Assembly: GCA_964545735.1 (NCBI GenBank)
Contig: CAZJGS010000082.1
Location: forward strand, 1-12,036
Direction of reading: 5' to 3'
Origin: Pleomorphochaeta sp964545735
GTDB lineage: Bacteria > Spirochaetota > Spirochaetia > Sphaerochaetales > Sphaerochaetaceae
Length of the DNA: 12,036 bases
The position numbers and the translations under genes are program-made. The notes beneath the pieces were generated by a model, which was not told where the DNA came from, did no database searches, and saw only the letters and a list, made by a program, of their open reading frames with translations. Shown piece after piece: positions 1 to 6,692 of this stretch. Numbering within the stretch: position 1 is the first letter of the stretch; every line of letters begins with the position of its first letter.

Positions 1-496
1 TATTGTGATGAACAAAAGGAATGTGAACGACATCCATTTGGTTTTCAATACAACGAGTATAATGCATAGGCCAATGATCAATTATTTGTGAATAGTAAAA
101 GTTTTCTTTTAAATCTTCAAAAAAGGGTATTTCTGGTAAGTCTTCTTTTTTTTCTCCCCAATAAATCCAAATAAAACCATATTTTTCTTTGGCAGCGTAG
201 GCATTTACTTTATATCTTTCAGCAACCGGTTTTATCTTTCCATTTGCAGGAATTAGTTGAACTTTACCATCTACATTGTATTGAAATCCGTGAAAAGGAC
301 ATTCTGCATGGCCATTAACAATTTTACCAGCACTTATGGAAGCTCCTCTGTGACAGCATTTGTCAAAAATACAGGCGATCTTGTTATTTTCAGTTCGCCA
401 AAAAGCAAGTTTTTCTCCTAACCTTTTAACTCCAACGATACCTTTTTTAGGAACTTCTTTTGAGCTTAATATTGAATACCATTGATTTTTAATCAT
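1..496 (-). CDS. Rieske [2Fe-2S] oxygenase alpha-subunit-like protein, N-terminal part (runs off window)
   Basis: Translating the minus strand from the ATG at 494-496 gives 165 codons open to the window edge, so the C-terminus is missing. The protein starts MIKNQWYSILSSKEV. It has a complete Rieske cluster-binding signature: C47-x-H49 within KCCHRGAS, then C66-x2-H69 within CPFHGF, the spacing usual for [2Fe-2S] Rieske domains. Near residues 151-164 the sequence ENQMDVVHIPFVHH gives the D-x2-H-x4-H pattern that binds the mononuclear catalytic iron in ring-hydroxylating oxygenases. Family knowledge says such proteins take electrons from a reductase and hydroxylate or demethylate an organic substrate. 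The substrate cannot be told from this fragment. The start is supported by AAGGA seven bases upstream. A hairpin terminator of the neighbouring gene lies immediately upstream (512-555), so this gene needs its own promoter or read-through. I am confident of the family and not of the substrate. Confidence 0.88.
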   Translation of the reverse strand, partial: MIKNQWYSILSSKEVPKKGIVGVKRLGEKLAFWRTENNKIACIFDKCCHRGASISAGKIVNGHAECPFHGFQYNVDGKVQLIPANGKIKPVAERYKVNAYAAKEKYGFIWIYWGEKKEDLPEIPFFEDLKENFYYSQIIDHWPMHYTRCIENQMDVVHIPFVHHN

Positions 497-511
497 TTTT
501 ATATCCTTGGT

Positions 512-555
512 AAAAAGACCCCCATAGACTGTTTATATTTTAATAGCCTAAGGGG
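512..555 (-). terminator. Intrinsic terminator of the TspO/MBR-related gene
   Basis: On the minus strand CCCC (552-555) pairs with GGGG (520-523). After one mismatch, TAGGCT (545-550) pairs with AGTCTA (525-530), with one G-T pair. The loop is 14 bases and is followed by G-A-C and then an A5 run at 512-516 (read as U5 in RNA). It lies 10 bases after the stop codon at 566. It also lies within the 5' leader space of the Rieske gene. Confidence 0.75.
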
Positions 556-565
556 CTGTAAAAGT

Positions 566-1333
566 TTAGTATTCTTTTTTTGTTAGAGCATAAATATCTG
601 CTAATAGGACAAATACAATACAAATTATCGCTGTAACAATTACTGAAGGATACATACTGTTAAATTCAGTTAGATGCTTAATAATTATTCCAAAATAAGC
701 CCAAACAAATACTAATCCATAAAAATAATCTTTATTTTTAAGAAGAGTAATGATACCAATGATAGCTCCAACAATAATTATAAGAACTGTCCATAAAGCT
801 TCTGAAAGGCCAAAGCCATTGAAGTTAAGGCTAACAAGTAATGTGGTAGCGTTTGCTATAGTTGCAACTGAAATCCAACCAAAATAAATACTAAAAGGAA
901 CTTTTACAAATAGTTTTTCTTTAGCACTTAATTTTTCTTTTCTGATTATATTTACAATTTTGATTAATAAAACTAGAAGAGCAAGCATTAAAATTATAGA
1001 TATATAGATAATTTGATAATGCCAGCTAAATATCCAAATAATATTAACTATTGATGATATTGAAAAAAGTATTCCAACTTTGTTTAGTAATTCATTGCTA
1101 ATTTCATCATTTTTATTAATTATTCCTAGTTGGTAAAAAGTGAACATACCAAGTAGTAGATAGATGAGACCCCAAATTGCAAAAGTTATTCCAGCTGGTG
1201 CAAAGAGGTTTGGATAAGTGTCTGAAACAACGCCAGTATCAACTCCATTTATTGGGAGTGTATTTGCCAATACGTTAATAATTACCATCGCTAAAAAAGT
1301 GATTACAACAAAAATTTTAATTTTATTTTTCAT
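566..1333 (-). CDS. TspO/MBR-related (tryptophan-rich sensory-type) integral membrane protein
   Basis: This 255-residue, strongly hydrophobic protein has about seven membrane segments: residues about 6-24, 45-64, 87-107, 110-128, 145-165, 180-200, and a last pair near 205-250. The conserved block FAPAGITFAIWGLIY at residues 44-58 is typical of the TspO/MBR-like 'tryptophan-rich sensory protein' group found in Firmicutes and other anaerobes. These are longer than classical TspO, which has about 160 residues and five segments. Members of the wider family bind tetrapyrroles or other hydrophobic ligands, but a role for this longer group is not established and I do not assign one. The start is clear: AGGAGG at 1340-1345 sits six bases before the ATG. 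The gene has its own extended -10 promoter and terminator, so it is probably monocistronic. Confidence 0.8.
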   Translation of the reverse strand: MKNKIKIFVVITFLAMVIINVLANTLPINGVDTGVVSDTYPNLFAPAGITFAIWGLIYLLLGMFTFYQLGIINKNDEISNELLNKVGILFSISSIVNIIWIFSWHYQIIYISIILMLALLVLLIKIVNIIRKEKLSAKEKLFVKVPFSIYFGWISVATIANATTLLVSLNFNGFGLSEALWTVLIIIVGAIIGIITLLKNKDYFYGLVFVWAYFGIIIKHLTEFNSMYPSVIVTAIICIVFVLLADIYALTKKEY

Positions 1334-1372
1334 AAGATTCCTCCTAATATTAACTGGTCTCCATTAATAATA

Positions 1373-1381
1373 ATTATATCA
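1373..1381 (-). promoter_or_regulatory. Extended -10 promoter for the TspO/MBR-related gene
   Basis: The minus strand reads TGATATAAT, a perfect TATAAT at 1373-1378 preceded by the TG dinucleotide of an extended -10 element. No good -35 hexamer lies 16-18 bases further upstream, as expected for this promoter class. The predicted start site falls near 1366, giving a leader of roughly 30 bases with AGGAGG. Confidence 0.6.
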
Positions 1382-1554
1382 TATACAATAATTGCATTTA
1401 ATACCAATTTATTTATGACCAATTTATTAAATATAATTTAATATATCATTTTTTTTAGTGGCGTTGCGAGACAAAGTCACAGACTTATTGTTATATAGCT
1501 AAGAATAGAAAAAATTCCTATAATTTGGGAAAAAATGAGTTACGAAGAAGGTTT

Positions 1555-1602
1555 AAAAAACCCCTCAATGTTGGATTTTAATATATCCAATATAATAAGG
1601 GG
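1555..1602 (-). terminator. Intrinsic terminator downstream of the 52-residue gene
   Basis: Read on the minus strand, an outer stem CCCCT/AGGGG (1598-1602 with 1561-1565) encloses an inner stem TTGGAT/ATCCAA (1584-1589 with 1571-1576). An A6 run at 1555-1560 follows, read as U6. This is a good rho-independent terminator, oriented for transcripts from the small gene that ends at 1702, about 100 bases upstream. Confidence 0.7.
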
Positions 1603-1701
1603 CAAGTTAAAAGTATGCTTAGCAATTTGCTATATATTTTTATTTATTAGCAGTAAAGAGAAAAACACTTTTGAATTAATCATATGTTAAAACAACATAA
1701 T

Positions 1702-1860
1702 TTATGATTCTTTCTTTTCACTTTCCTCTCGTATTATACCAACTGTTTTATCACTTCTTGTATCTCTACCATCTTTATTCCGTATTGTACCAGGTGGAAG
1801 ACCATTCTTTTTTTCTAATGTCCCAACTGTGCAATCACTTCTTGTTTTACGTTTTTCCAT
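1702..1860 (-). CDS. Small basic protein with duplicated TRSDxTVG motif (52 aa), function unknown
   Basis: The ATG at 1858-1860 opens a 52-codon frame ending in TAA at 1702-1704. The product is hydrophilic and charged. It contains an internal near-duplication: TRSDCTVG at residues 6-13 and TRSDKTVG at 34-41, joined by a linker containing LPPGTIRNKDGRD. This repetition at the protein level is the main reason to believe the frame is real. I recall similar short bacterial proteins with repeated RSD-x-x-x-G motifs but know no function for them. The ribosome site is weak (GGAT about eight bases upstream). A terminator lies about 100 bases downstream on the same strand, which supports a transcribed unit. 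It could be a small nucleic-acid-binding or accessory protein, but that is a guess. Confidence 0.6.
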   Translation of the reverse strand: MEKRKTRSDCTVGTLEKKNGLPPGTIRNKDGRDTRSDKTVGIIREESEKKES

Positions 1861-2243
1861 TTTATCAATCCATTAATATTTAGATATTTAAAAATTAGAT
1901 AAGTTGTTTAAAATTTGTTAGCAAAAATTAGTAGTAAAAATTTGGTATGAGTAATTCAAATTAATCCATCCCCAAATATATAGGTCGAGACAAAATGTTT
2001 ACTCATTATTCTCTTGTATTAATATTAGTACAATCTAACACTATAAGCAATCTATCTAGGTCACACCTGATAAATGGATAAAAATAAAGAAGGTTGTGAA
2101 ATTCTGTAGAAAAAGGAGCCAATTGTAGCCCAAGAAGTTATGCAAAATATTACAAGTTTCTCGTTGCTCTGGATTTTGTATTGGGATAAGAGAGCTGAGA
2201 AAAAAAGGATAGAATTAAGCTTTACAAAAGTCTTAAGCAAAAG
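1861..2243. other. Intergenic region with a 20-bp palindrome, no gene seen
   Basis: No frame of useful length with a ribosome site is present. A near-perfect dyad lies at 2014-2033 and is listed separately. From about 2090 to 2243 the composition rises towards that of the neighbouring mscS pseudogene, so this stretch may be part of the same transferred segment. No clear U-tract terminator follows the pseudogene stop. Confidence 0.5.
2014..2033. repeat. 20-bp inverted repeat, operator-like
   Basis: TTGTATTAATATTAGTACAA has five-base outer arms TTGTA/TACAA and an inner TTAAT/ATTAG continuation. Only one position pair is not Watson-Crick, and it is T-G. It is continuous with no loop, so it suits a dimeric protein-binding site better than a terminator. 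No gene start lies immediately beside it, so its target is unknown. Confidence 0.4.
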
Positions 2244-3124
2244 TTAAGCTTCTTCCTTTTTTTGTTTTTCCCGTTTGGTTATTTCCTTGGTAAGAACTTT
2301 AATCTCAGCATCAAGTTTATCTTTTTGAGTCTTATTCTCCCCATTTTTCAAGGTTCCAAGTTTTTTTGTAAGTTTTTCATGAGCTTGAAGTAATCCTTCT
2401 AATGATTGGGTCTCATCAGCCTTGTCAAAGACTGTTTCTTCAATGTCCGGCTTCTTTTTTGTTACAGTTTTGCTTTGTTTGGAGGTTTTAGAAATATATT
2501 GAGCTTCTTTGCTAAACTCCCTTCTGTCCATGAGAGTAGGAGACGCTATCTCCATACCTTTTGCATTAAGAGTTAATAGAACAGCCTTGTGCAGTTCACT
2601 GGTCTTGCTTATTAGTCTCTCTGTTGACTCCTCGAGCATTCCATATAAACGGTATTTGATTGCATGGTCAAGGAATTCCTCAATGAATACAAAAGGATAA
2701 GAAAGTTTGCAAGAAACAGCAGCTTCTTTCAGGGCCTCTTCCACCTTTACATGGTCCAGAGAGTATCCAAGCGATACGGCAAGGTTGATGAAGGTTCCAT
2801 CCCTTCTGGTGACTTTTACAGCCTAAGCATGATACCTGCCATGGTATTTCCAACCAATGTAGTAGAAGAAAGAGCTATGATGGCACTGAGTAATATTCCT
2901 AGGATGCTAAGAATCTGGTTTTTTACTTGATGTTCGAGGGGAAGAAATCCAATAGCAAGGAAGACACCCAAGAGTACAATACCTGTATTTAGCAATTGCC
3001 TTTGATACGGCCACTTTTTTGTACTTTCCAGAGTGTTCCTGAAAAAGAAACGAACAAGAAAGATCAGAGCTATAATAATGAGCATTATGATGAATGAAGT
3101 AAGGTAGGAAAATATGGTTTCCAT
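2244..3124 (-). pseudogene. MscS-type mechanosensitive channel gene, broken by internal deletion and frameshift
   Basis: The start at 3122-3124 is fixed by GGAGG five bases upstream; the ATG 16 codons earlier lacks such a site. The first frame (3124-2816) encodes three membrane segments. It ends in the pore-helix signature ALSSTTLVGNTMAGIMLR, then reads L and a stop. In the next frame, from 2822 to 2244, the protein resumes AVKVTRRDGTFINLAVSLGY and continues KVEEALKEAAVSC, the alpha-beta C-terminal domain of MscS, followed by a lysine- and glutamate-rich tail. Family members continue LRAVRNFR...F and only about 50-60 residues later reach a PVKVTR-type strand. The cytoplasmic beta domain is therefore missing and the frame is off by one base at the join (2816-2824). 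Base composition is visibly richer in G+C than the flanking genes, suggesting transfer. It should not make a working channel unless the window carries a sequencing or assembly error. Confidence 0.82.
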
Positions 3125-3135
3125 TGAGACCTCCA
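3125..3135 (-). promoter_or_regulatory. Ribosome binding site deciding the mscS-like start
   Basis: On the minus strand GGAGG precedes ATG by five bases. The upstream in-frame ATG at 3170-3172 has no such site and would add residues not seen at the N-terminus of this family, so the ATG at 3122-3124 was the original start. Confidence 0.65.
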
Positions 3136-3526
3136 GATAGGGATAAGTAGCTAATGATACAGCAGTCGTCAATTATAAGGTAATTTGCGATTAGTGGTTT
3201 TCTACTATTACAGATTTCCAATAATATTTTATTATCTACCATAATCGGTTTTAAATCTGTAAGAAGTAATGTAATCATTTTTAAATTGAATGGAAGGTAA
3301 ATAGAAAATAAACCTGAAAATATGATAGATCTATTAAAACCGGCAAAGAATTTTAAAGTGAAGGCTTTTAATTTATTGTTTGATTTGGGGTTTGCTTTTT
3401 CCTCATAGATCATCAGAATCTTGTATTAAGTATTCCTTACATAGCAGTAGTGAAGAAATTTAAGAAAAGATATCATATGATCTCTTAATTTAAAGCAGAG
3501 CAAATGATATGTAGTTAAAATAGCTT
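3125..3526. other. Intergenic region, possible degraded coding sequence
   Basis: A minus-strand frame stays open from an ATG at 3411-3413 through about 80 codons before running into the mscS-like gene in another frame. It has no ribosome site and the peptide is not one I recognise. An AT-rich hairpin without a U tract lies at 3460-3488 (TTAAGA/TCTTAA arms with an ATCATATGAT core). The composition returns to host-like AT-rich DNA just upstream of the mscS-like start, which may mark one edge of the transferred segment. Confidence 0.4.
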
Positions 3527-4465
3527 TTATTTATTAATTATATCTCTTTTTGCAGTTATAGCCTGTTCAAGATAATTTGTAGTTAAAATATCAACATTTG
3601 ATTTTATCAAATCTCTAATATTTTCTACAGAATCAACTGTCCAAGCATCTATTATATAGCCATTTTCATGTAAAATTTTGATTGTTTTTGAATCAAGAGC
3701 TAATACTAATTCGCCTGGATCAATACTATTGGATAGATTATATTTTGCTTCATCACTTAGGTTTTCTCCTTGGAAAGAAAAAGGTCCAATATAAGTTGTT
3801 CCTACTTTTTTAGCTTTATCCATAATTTTAGCGGCTTTTATTTCAGCATCTCCAAACATATATCTTTTAGATAATAATAAGAGAGCTGGAATTTTAGGAT
3901 GATTTTTTAATATACCTTTAACTGTATTTTCATCAAAGGAGATTATGATAGTTTTTTCTTCCATTTCTGTTTTGTAGAGAAGTTCTACGACAGCATCTTC
4001 AATATTAGAAGCTTTTATTTCAAGTACTGCTACCATATCATGAGATTTTAGATATATCAAAGTTTCTTCTAAGGTTGGAATTTTTTCACCTTTAAATTTT
4101 TCATCTTTCCAACTTCCGGCATCTAAGCTTCTTAAATACTCATCGGTTAATTTGGCAACTTTACCTTCTCCATTGGTTGTACGATCAACAGTTTTATCAT
4201 GTATTACTATTAATGTGCCATCTTTTGATATTTGTACATCAAATTCACAAGCATCTGCTCCAATATTAACTGCTGCTTCAAAAGCGGCAATAGTATTTTC
4301 CGGTGCAATAGAGGCATAACCTCTATGAGCTGTGATAATAGGAGAGTTATTTGCTATGAATTCATTAAATGCTTTTGATTGATTGCTAGCAGTATTCGTA
4401 GTACAGCTAATACCAAAAAAAAGTGAAACAATTAGAGAGCAAATAAGTAAAAAATATTTTTTCAT
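3527..4465 (-). CDS. Glycerophosphodiester phosphodiesterase, lipoprotein
   Basis: This 312-residue protein hydrolyses glycerophosphodiesters to glycerol-3-phosphate and an alcohol in known family members. It carries a lipoprotein signal peptide: a basic MKK start, a hydrophobic stretch at residues 4-17, and a lipobox FGISC with the lipidated cysteine at C21. It should therefore sit on the outer side of the membrane, like GlpQ-type enzymes. The catalytic TIM-barrel motifs are all present: HRG at 47-49, ENT at 57-59, the metal ligands E74 and D76 in CEFD, HD at 89-90 followed by the usual DRTTNGEG, and ExK at 149-151. The C-terminal VDSVENIRDLIKSNVDILTTNYLE region is also typical. Length is normal for the family. 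AAGGA lies eight bases before the ATG. It stands alone, with no adjacent glycerol-3-phosphate transporter in the window. All catalytic residues that I can check are intact. Confidence 0.93.
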   Translation of the reverse strand: MKKYFLLICSLIVSLFFGISCTTNTASNQSKAFNEFIANNSPIITAHRGYASIAPENTIAAFEAAVNIGADACEFDVQISKDGTLIVIHDKTVDRTTNGEGKVAKLTDEYLRSLDAGSWKDEKFKGEKIPTLEETLIYLKSHDMVAVLEIKASNIEDAVVELLYKTEMEEKTIIISFDENTVKGILKNHPKIPALLLLSKRYMFGDAEIKAAKIMDKAKKVGTTYIGPFSFQGENLSDEAKYNLSNSIDPGELVLALDSKTIKILHENGYIIDAWTVDSVENIRDLIKSNVDILTTNYLEQAITAKRDIINK

Positions 4466-4806
4466 GCTAGTTTTCCTTAAAGTAAAAAATGATAATTTAA
4501 ATACATAAAATAGAGTAGTTGTATATTTGTTGTTGCAAACAAATAGCTCTATCTTAATAACTTTTTATTTCTTTTTAGACTATATGAGTGAGTATACCAC
4601 GTCAATAAAATAATATTTGGTGACACTCAATTAGAGACAAGAAAAGATTATAAATTTTGAAATAAATTAGAACCATAATAAAATAGGATGTAGTTTTACG
4701 TCCTAACAATACTTTAAAATTAGTATCAAAGAATATATGAAAATTGTGGTTACTTATAAATGATATTGTTTTGAAAGATTAAAGATAAATATACTTTTAA
4801 AAGAAG
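4466..4806. other. Intergenic region between the phosphodiesterase and tRNA-Arg
   Basis: Apart from the phosphodiesterase ribosome site at its left edge and the hairpin at 4685-4704, I see no gene or convincing promoter hexamers in this stretch. It is AT-rich and matches the surrounding host composition. Confidence 0.5.
4685..4704 (-). terminator. Probable terminator of the tRNA-Arg transcript
   Basis: On the minus strand AGGACGTA pairs with TACATCCT, an eight-base stem with one G-T pair and a four-base loop. It is followed by ATTTTATT. It lies about 100 bases after the tRNA 3' end. The U tract is interrupted, so termination may be partial. Confidence 0.5.
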
Positions 4807-4880
4807 TGCCCCGTAGACGATTCGAACGTCTGACCCCTTCCTTAGGAGGGAAGTGCTCTATCCAGCTGAGCTAACGGGGC
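4807..4880 (-). tRNA. tRNA-Arg (anticodon CCT)
   Basis: The 74-base gene folds fully. The acceptor stem is GCCCCGT/ACGGGGC, the D arm GCTC...GAGC, the anticodon stem CTTCC/GGAAG around the loop CTCCTAA (anticodon CCT, reading AGG), and the T arm AGACG/CGTCT with the TTCGAAT loop. The discriminator base is A at 4807. The CCA end is not encoded, since the next genomic bases on this strand are CTT, so it must be added after transcription. A promoter lies upstream at 4909-4938. Reading of the rare codon AGG is expected for this isoacceptor. tRNA genes are common integration sites, and an accessory segment lies on its 5' side, although integration normally targets the 3' end. Confidence 0.97.
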
Positions 4881-4908
4881 CAGAAAATCAACTTTTGTAA
4901 CTATCGTA

Positions 4909-4938
4909 ATTCTACTGAAACTTAAGTTTACACGTCAA
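4909..4938 (-). promoter_or_regulatory. Promoter of tRNA-Arg
   Basis: The minus strand reads TTGACG at 4933-4938, an 18-base spacer, then TAGAAT at 4909-4914. Both hexamers match the sigma70 consensus at five of six bases. Transcription should start about 20 bases upstream of the mature tRNA 5' end. Confidence 0.65.
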
Positions 4939-5047
4939 AATACCATATTGGCAGGTGAGTGTCAATTGTAATAAATAAGTGAATTACAACCAAATTGCAA
5001 CTGTTAATTGAAAAAGTAAATGCCTTTTGCTAAATTAAATATCTAAC

Positions 5048-5089
5048 ATTTAGTCTTGCAAACATAAGGGTTCGATTTAGTCTTGCAAA
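5048..5089. repeat. 15-bp direct repeat, two copies with a 27-bp period
   Basis: ATTTAGTCTTGCAAA occurs exactly at 5048-5062 and 5075-5089. The copies start 27 bases apart, separated by 12 unrelated bases, and lie 85-130 bases upstream of the operon promoter. Exact repetition at this length in a short region is unlikely by chance, even in AT-rich DNA. A tandem binding site for the helix-turn-helix protein of the downstream operon is the simplest reading, but this is inference. Confidence 0.55.
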
Positions 5090-5173
5090 AAGATCATTTT
5101 TATACATTTAAATTTTGAAATTTATTTTTCAAGTAGTTCAATAAATTAATATTCTGATTTAAATATTATTTTG

Positions 5174-5202
5174 TTGTAAAACTGTAAAGTATAGTGTAAA
5201 AT
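5174..5202 (+). promoter_or_regulatory. Promoter of the TIGR04255/HTH/HSCD operon
   Basis: TTGTAA at 5174-5179 and TAAAAT at 5197-5202 are separated by 17 bases, the ideal spacing. The predicted start near 5209 leaves a short leader holding GAGGAG at 5212-5217, six bases before the ATG at 5224. Confidence 0.6.
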
Positions 5203-5223
5203 ATTCAAGTAGAGGAGTAACAT

Positions 5224-6018
5224 ATGGTTAATGAATTAAAGAATAATCCAATTAATACTTGTCTTATTCAAATCAGTTTTTCTCCCATTTTAATTATTGA
5301 AAAATCAATTAATGATTTGCAAGAGATATTTAGAAAAACTGGATTCCCTATATTTAAAGAAATTAAAGATACTATTTATACTATTGATAGTAACACTCAA
5401 GAAACTAGTAATATTGGAAATAAAAGGTGGGTGTTTATCTCTCTTGATGAGCAAGAACTTATTTTACTAGATAAATTTCAAATAACACTTCAAGTTACAA
5501 AATATACTAATTTTGGAATTTTTATAGATAAATTTAATAATATTTTAAATAATTTTTCTAGTGTTATTGATATTCCAAATGGAATAGTTATAAACAAGAT
5601 TGGTCTTCGTTATGCAAATTGTGTTGAAAATCCTGATAATTTCAAATTTTTTTTTAAACAAAATTATCATGGCCTTACTCTACCAGAGAGTATTAAGGCA
5701 AAAGGTTTTCAATTAATTAATTCAACTATTCGATGTTTGTTAGATGAAGATCTTGTGAAAAAAACGAATTTATTATTAAGAGTATATCAGAATGATATTG
5801 GTATTATGATTCCGATGAATATTCTTGCATTGAAAGAAAAAAAATCAGACGAATTTGATGTTATCACATTTTTTGATTTAGATTTGACAATGGTCTTTAA
5901 TAATAATGTTTTAATGGAGTTGAAAGAAATTTCTAAATTTGCTCAAAATTTAAATGATATAGCTTCTAAGATTTTCTTTGATTCTATTACAAAAGAAGGA
6001 GAAAAGGAATGGCAATAA
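5224..6018 (+). CDS. TIGR04255 family protein, first gene of a three-gene operon
   Basis: This 264-residue cytoplasmic protein has no signal or membrane segment. It matches the layout of the sporadically distributed TIGR04255 family: an N-terminal strand region (residues 10-25, CLIQISFSPILII), a central RWVFIS strand at 68-73 followed by FQITLQVTKYTNFGIF, the characteristic IGLRYAN block at 126-132, and a helical C-terminus ending FDSITKEGEKEWQ. Family length is about 250-270 residues, so it is complete. No biochemical role is known to me, and members occur patchily, often with small partner genes. GAGGAG six bases upstream fixes the start. Its last ten bases overlap the start of the next gene, which indicates translational coupling. 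It is AT-rich and lies between a tRNA and hipBA, in what looks like an accessory cluster. Confidence 0.82.
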   Translation: MVNELKNNPINTCLIQISFSPILIIEKSINDLQEIFRKTGFPIFKEIKDTIYTIDSNTQETSNIGNKRWVFISLDEQELILLDKFQITLQVTKYTNFGIFIDKFNNILNNFSSVIDIPNGIVINKIGLRYANCVENPDNFKFFFKQNYHGLTLPESIKAKGFQLINSTIRCLLDEDLVKKTNLLLRVYQNDIGIMIPMNILALKEKKSDEFDVITFFDLDLTMVFNNNVLMELKEISKFAQNLNDIASKIFFDSITKEGEKEWQ

Positions 6019-6689
6019 CTTTTGGGTTATGTAATATAAATAATATATATTCAGGATTTTCTAAACCTTGTTATCCAAATTCTATACATAGTGATAGGTT
6101 TTATAAAGGAGATGAATCTAAGAATATAAATTCTTATCCTTCATCTATAATTAACATTCCAATTTTTGATGAATTTTGTAAAATTTTAAAAGGCAATTTG
6201 TGTTCAATAACTAATTATGGTGAATCCACTCATGAATTACAAATTTTACATACTGAAGTGCTTGAAGAAGTTAAGGAAGAACTACTTTTAGAAGAAGAAA
6301 CACTAATATCTTCAAAGCAATATTTAGGGTTAAATGTTTCAACAATTTCAACAATTTTAAATATTTCAAGGCCGACAGTTTATTCATATATGGCTGGGCA
6401 TATACCAAAAGGTAAATTAACATCTGATAAAATAAAAAAATTAGATATTATTTTAAAAATTGTAAGAAATGAAAATAACTTGCACGCTTTCACTACATTA
6501 TTTAAGCGTCGAGATATGAGCGGCAATACTCTGGTTGATTATTTCATTAAGGATCTTCCTAATATTGAAGATTTTGTTAATTCTCTTTGTTTATCAGAGA
6601 TAGAAAGAAGAAATAAAATAAAAAAGAAAGATAAAAAGATTAAAATAGATAATGAAGCCTTTAGTACTCCAATATTTTTTGAGGAGTAA
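6009..6689 (+). CDS. Helix-turn-helix protein, second gene of the operon
   Basis: This is a 226-residue soluble protein. The N-terminal ~80 residues are of unknown fold and rich in Asn, Ser and Tyr. A predicted acidic helix follows at 81-98 (EVLEEVKEELLLEEE). Next comes a helix-turn-helix region at about 102-132, with LNVSTISTILNISRPTVYSYMAGH giving the helix, turn and recognition helix. The following segment, KLDIILKIVRN...LFKRRDMSGNTLVDYF (144-179), loosely resembles the region after the HTH in Xre/MbcA-type antitoxins, but the likeness is weak. The tail is strongly basic at 199-212. The gene starts inside the preceding gene (10-base overlap) with GGAG seven bases before the ATG, and the next gene follows after three bases. 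I infer a DNA-binding regulator or antitoxin-like partner for the operon. The exact family is not recognised. Confidence 0.75.
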   Translation: MAITFGLCNINNIYSGFSKPCYPNSIHSDRFYKGDESKNINSYPSSIINIPIFDEFCKILKGNLCSITNYGESTHELQILHTEVLEEVKEELLLEEETLISSKQYLGLNVSTISTILNISRPTVYSYMAGHIPKGKLTSDKIKKLDIILKIVRNENNLHAFTTLFKRRDMSGNTLVDYFIKDLPNIEDFVNSLCLSEIERRNKIKKKDKKIKIDNEAFSTPIFFEE

Positions 6690-6692
6690 TTT

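Larger units (their letters stand above)
1334..1701. other. Intergenic region with promoter and terminator, no convincing gene
   Basis: The first 50 bases are the leader and promoter of the TspO/MBR-related gene. From about 1460 the bases change from very AT-rich to a short more balanced stretch (gtggcgttgcgagacaaag) whose origin I cannot identify. The terminator at 1555-1602 follows. A 51-codon plus-strand frame at 1535-1690 runs straight through that terminator and lacks a good ribosome site, so I do not annotate it. Confidence 0.5.
4939..5223. other. Upstream control region of the three-gene operon
   Basis: This non-coding stretch carries three separate repeat or promoter signals. The first is a dyad TTGTAAT / ATTACAA at 4966-4972 and 4983-4989. 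The second is a 15-bp direct repeat at 5048-5062 and 5075-5089. The third is the promoter at 5174-5202. The hexamer TTGCAA also occurs three times (4995, 5056, 5083). No gene is seen. Confidence 0.5.

Noticed and set aside
1535..1690. 51-codon plus-strand open frame starting MSYEEGLKNPSML
   Set aside because: It runs through the minus-strand terminator, has only a weak GGGA in front, and the peptide resembles nothing I know. Probably chance.
2509..2930. Two plus-strand open frames opposite the mscS-like pseudogene
   Set aside because: They are reverse-strand shadows of clear MscS coding sequence with no ribosome site.
2907..3413. 168-codon minus-strand frame overlapping the mscS-like N-terminus
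   Set aside because: Its second half is a frame shadow of the channel gene. The first 80 codons lack a ribosome site and a recognisable protein, so it is at most a degraded remnant.
3460..3488. AT-rich hairpin after the phosphodiesterase gene
   Set aside because: The stem is weak and no U tract follows on either strand, so I did not call it a terminator.
4807..4880. tRNA-Arg as an integration site with a duplicated 3' end
   Set aside because: I found no second copy of the tRNA 3' sequence and no integrase in the window.
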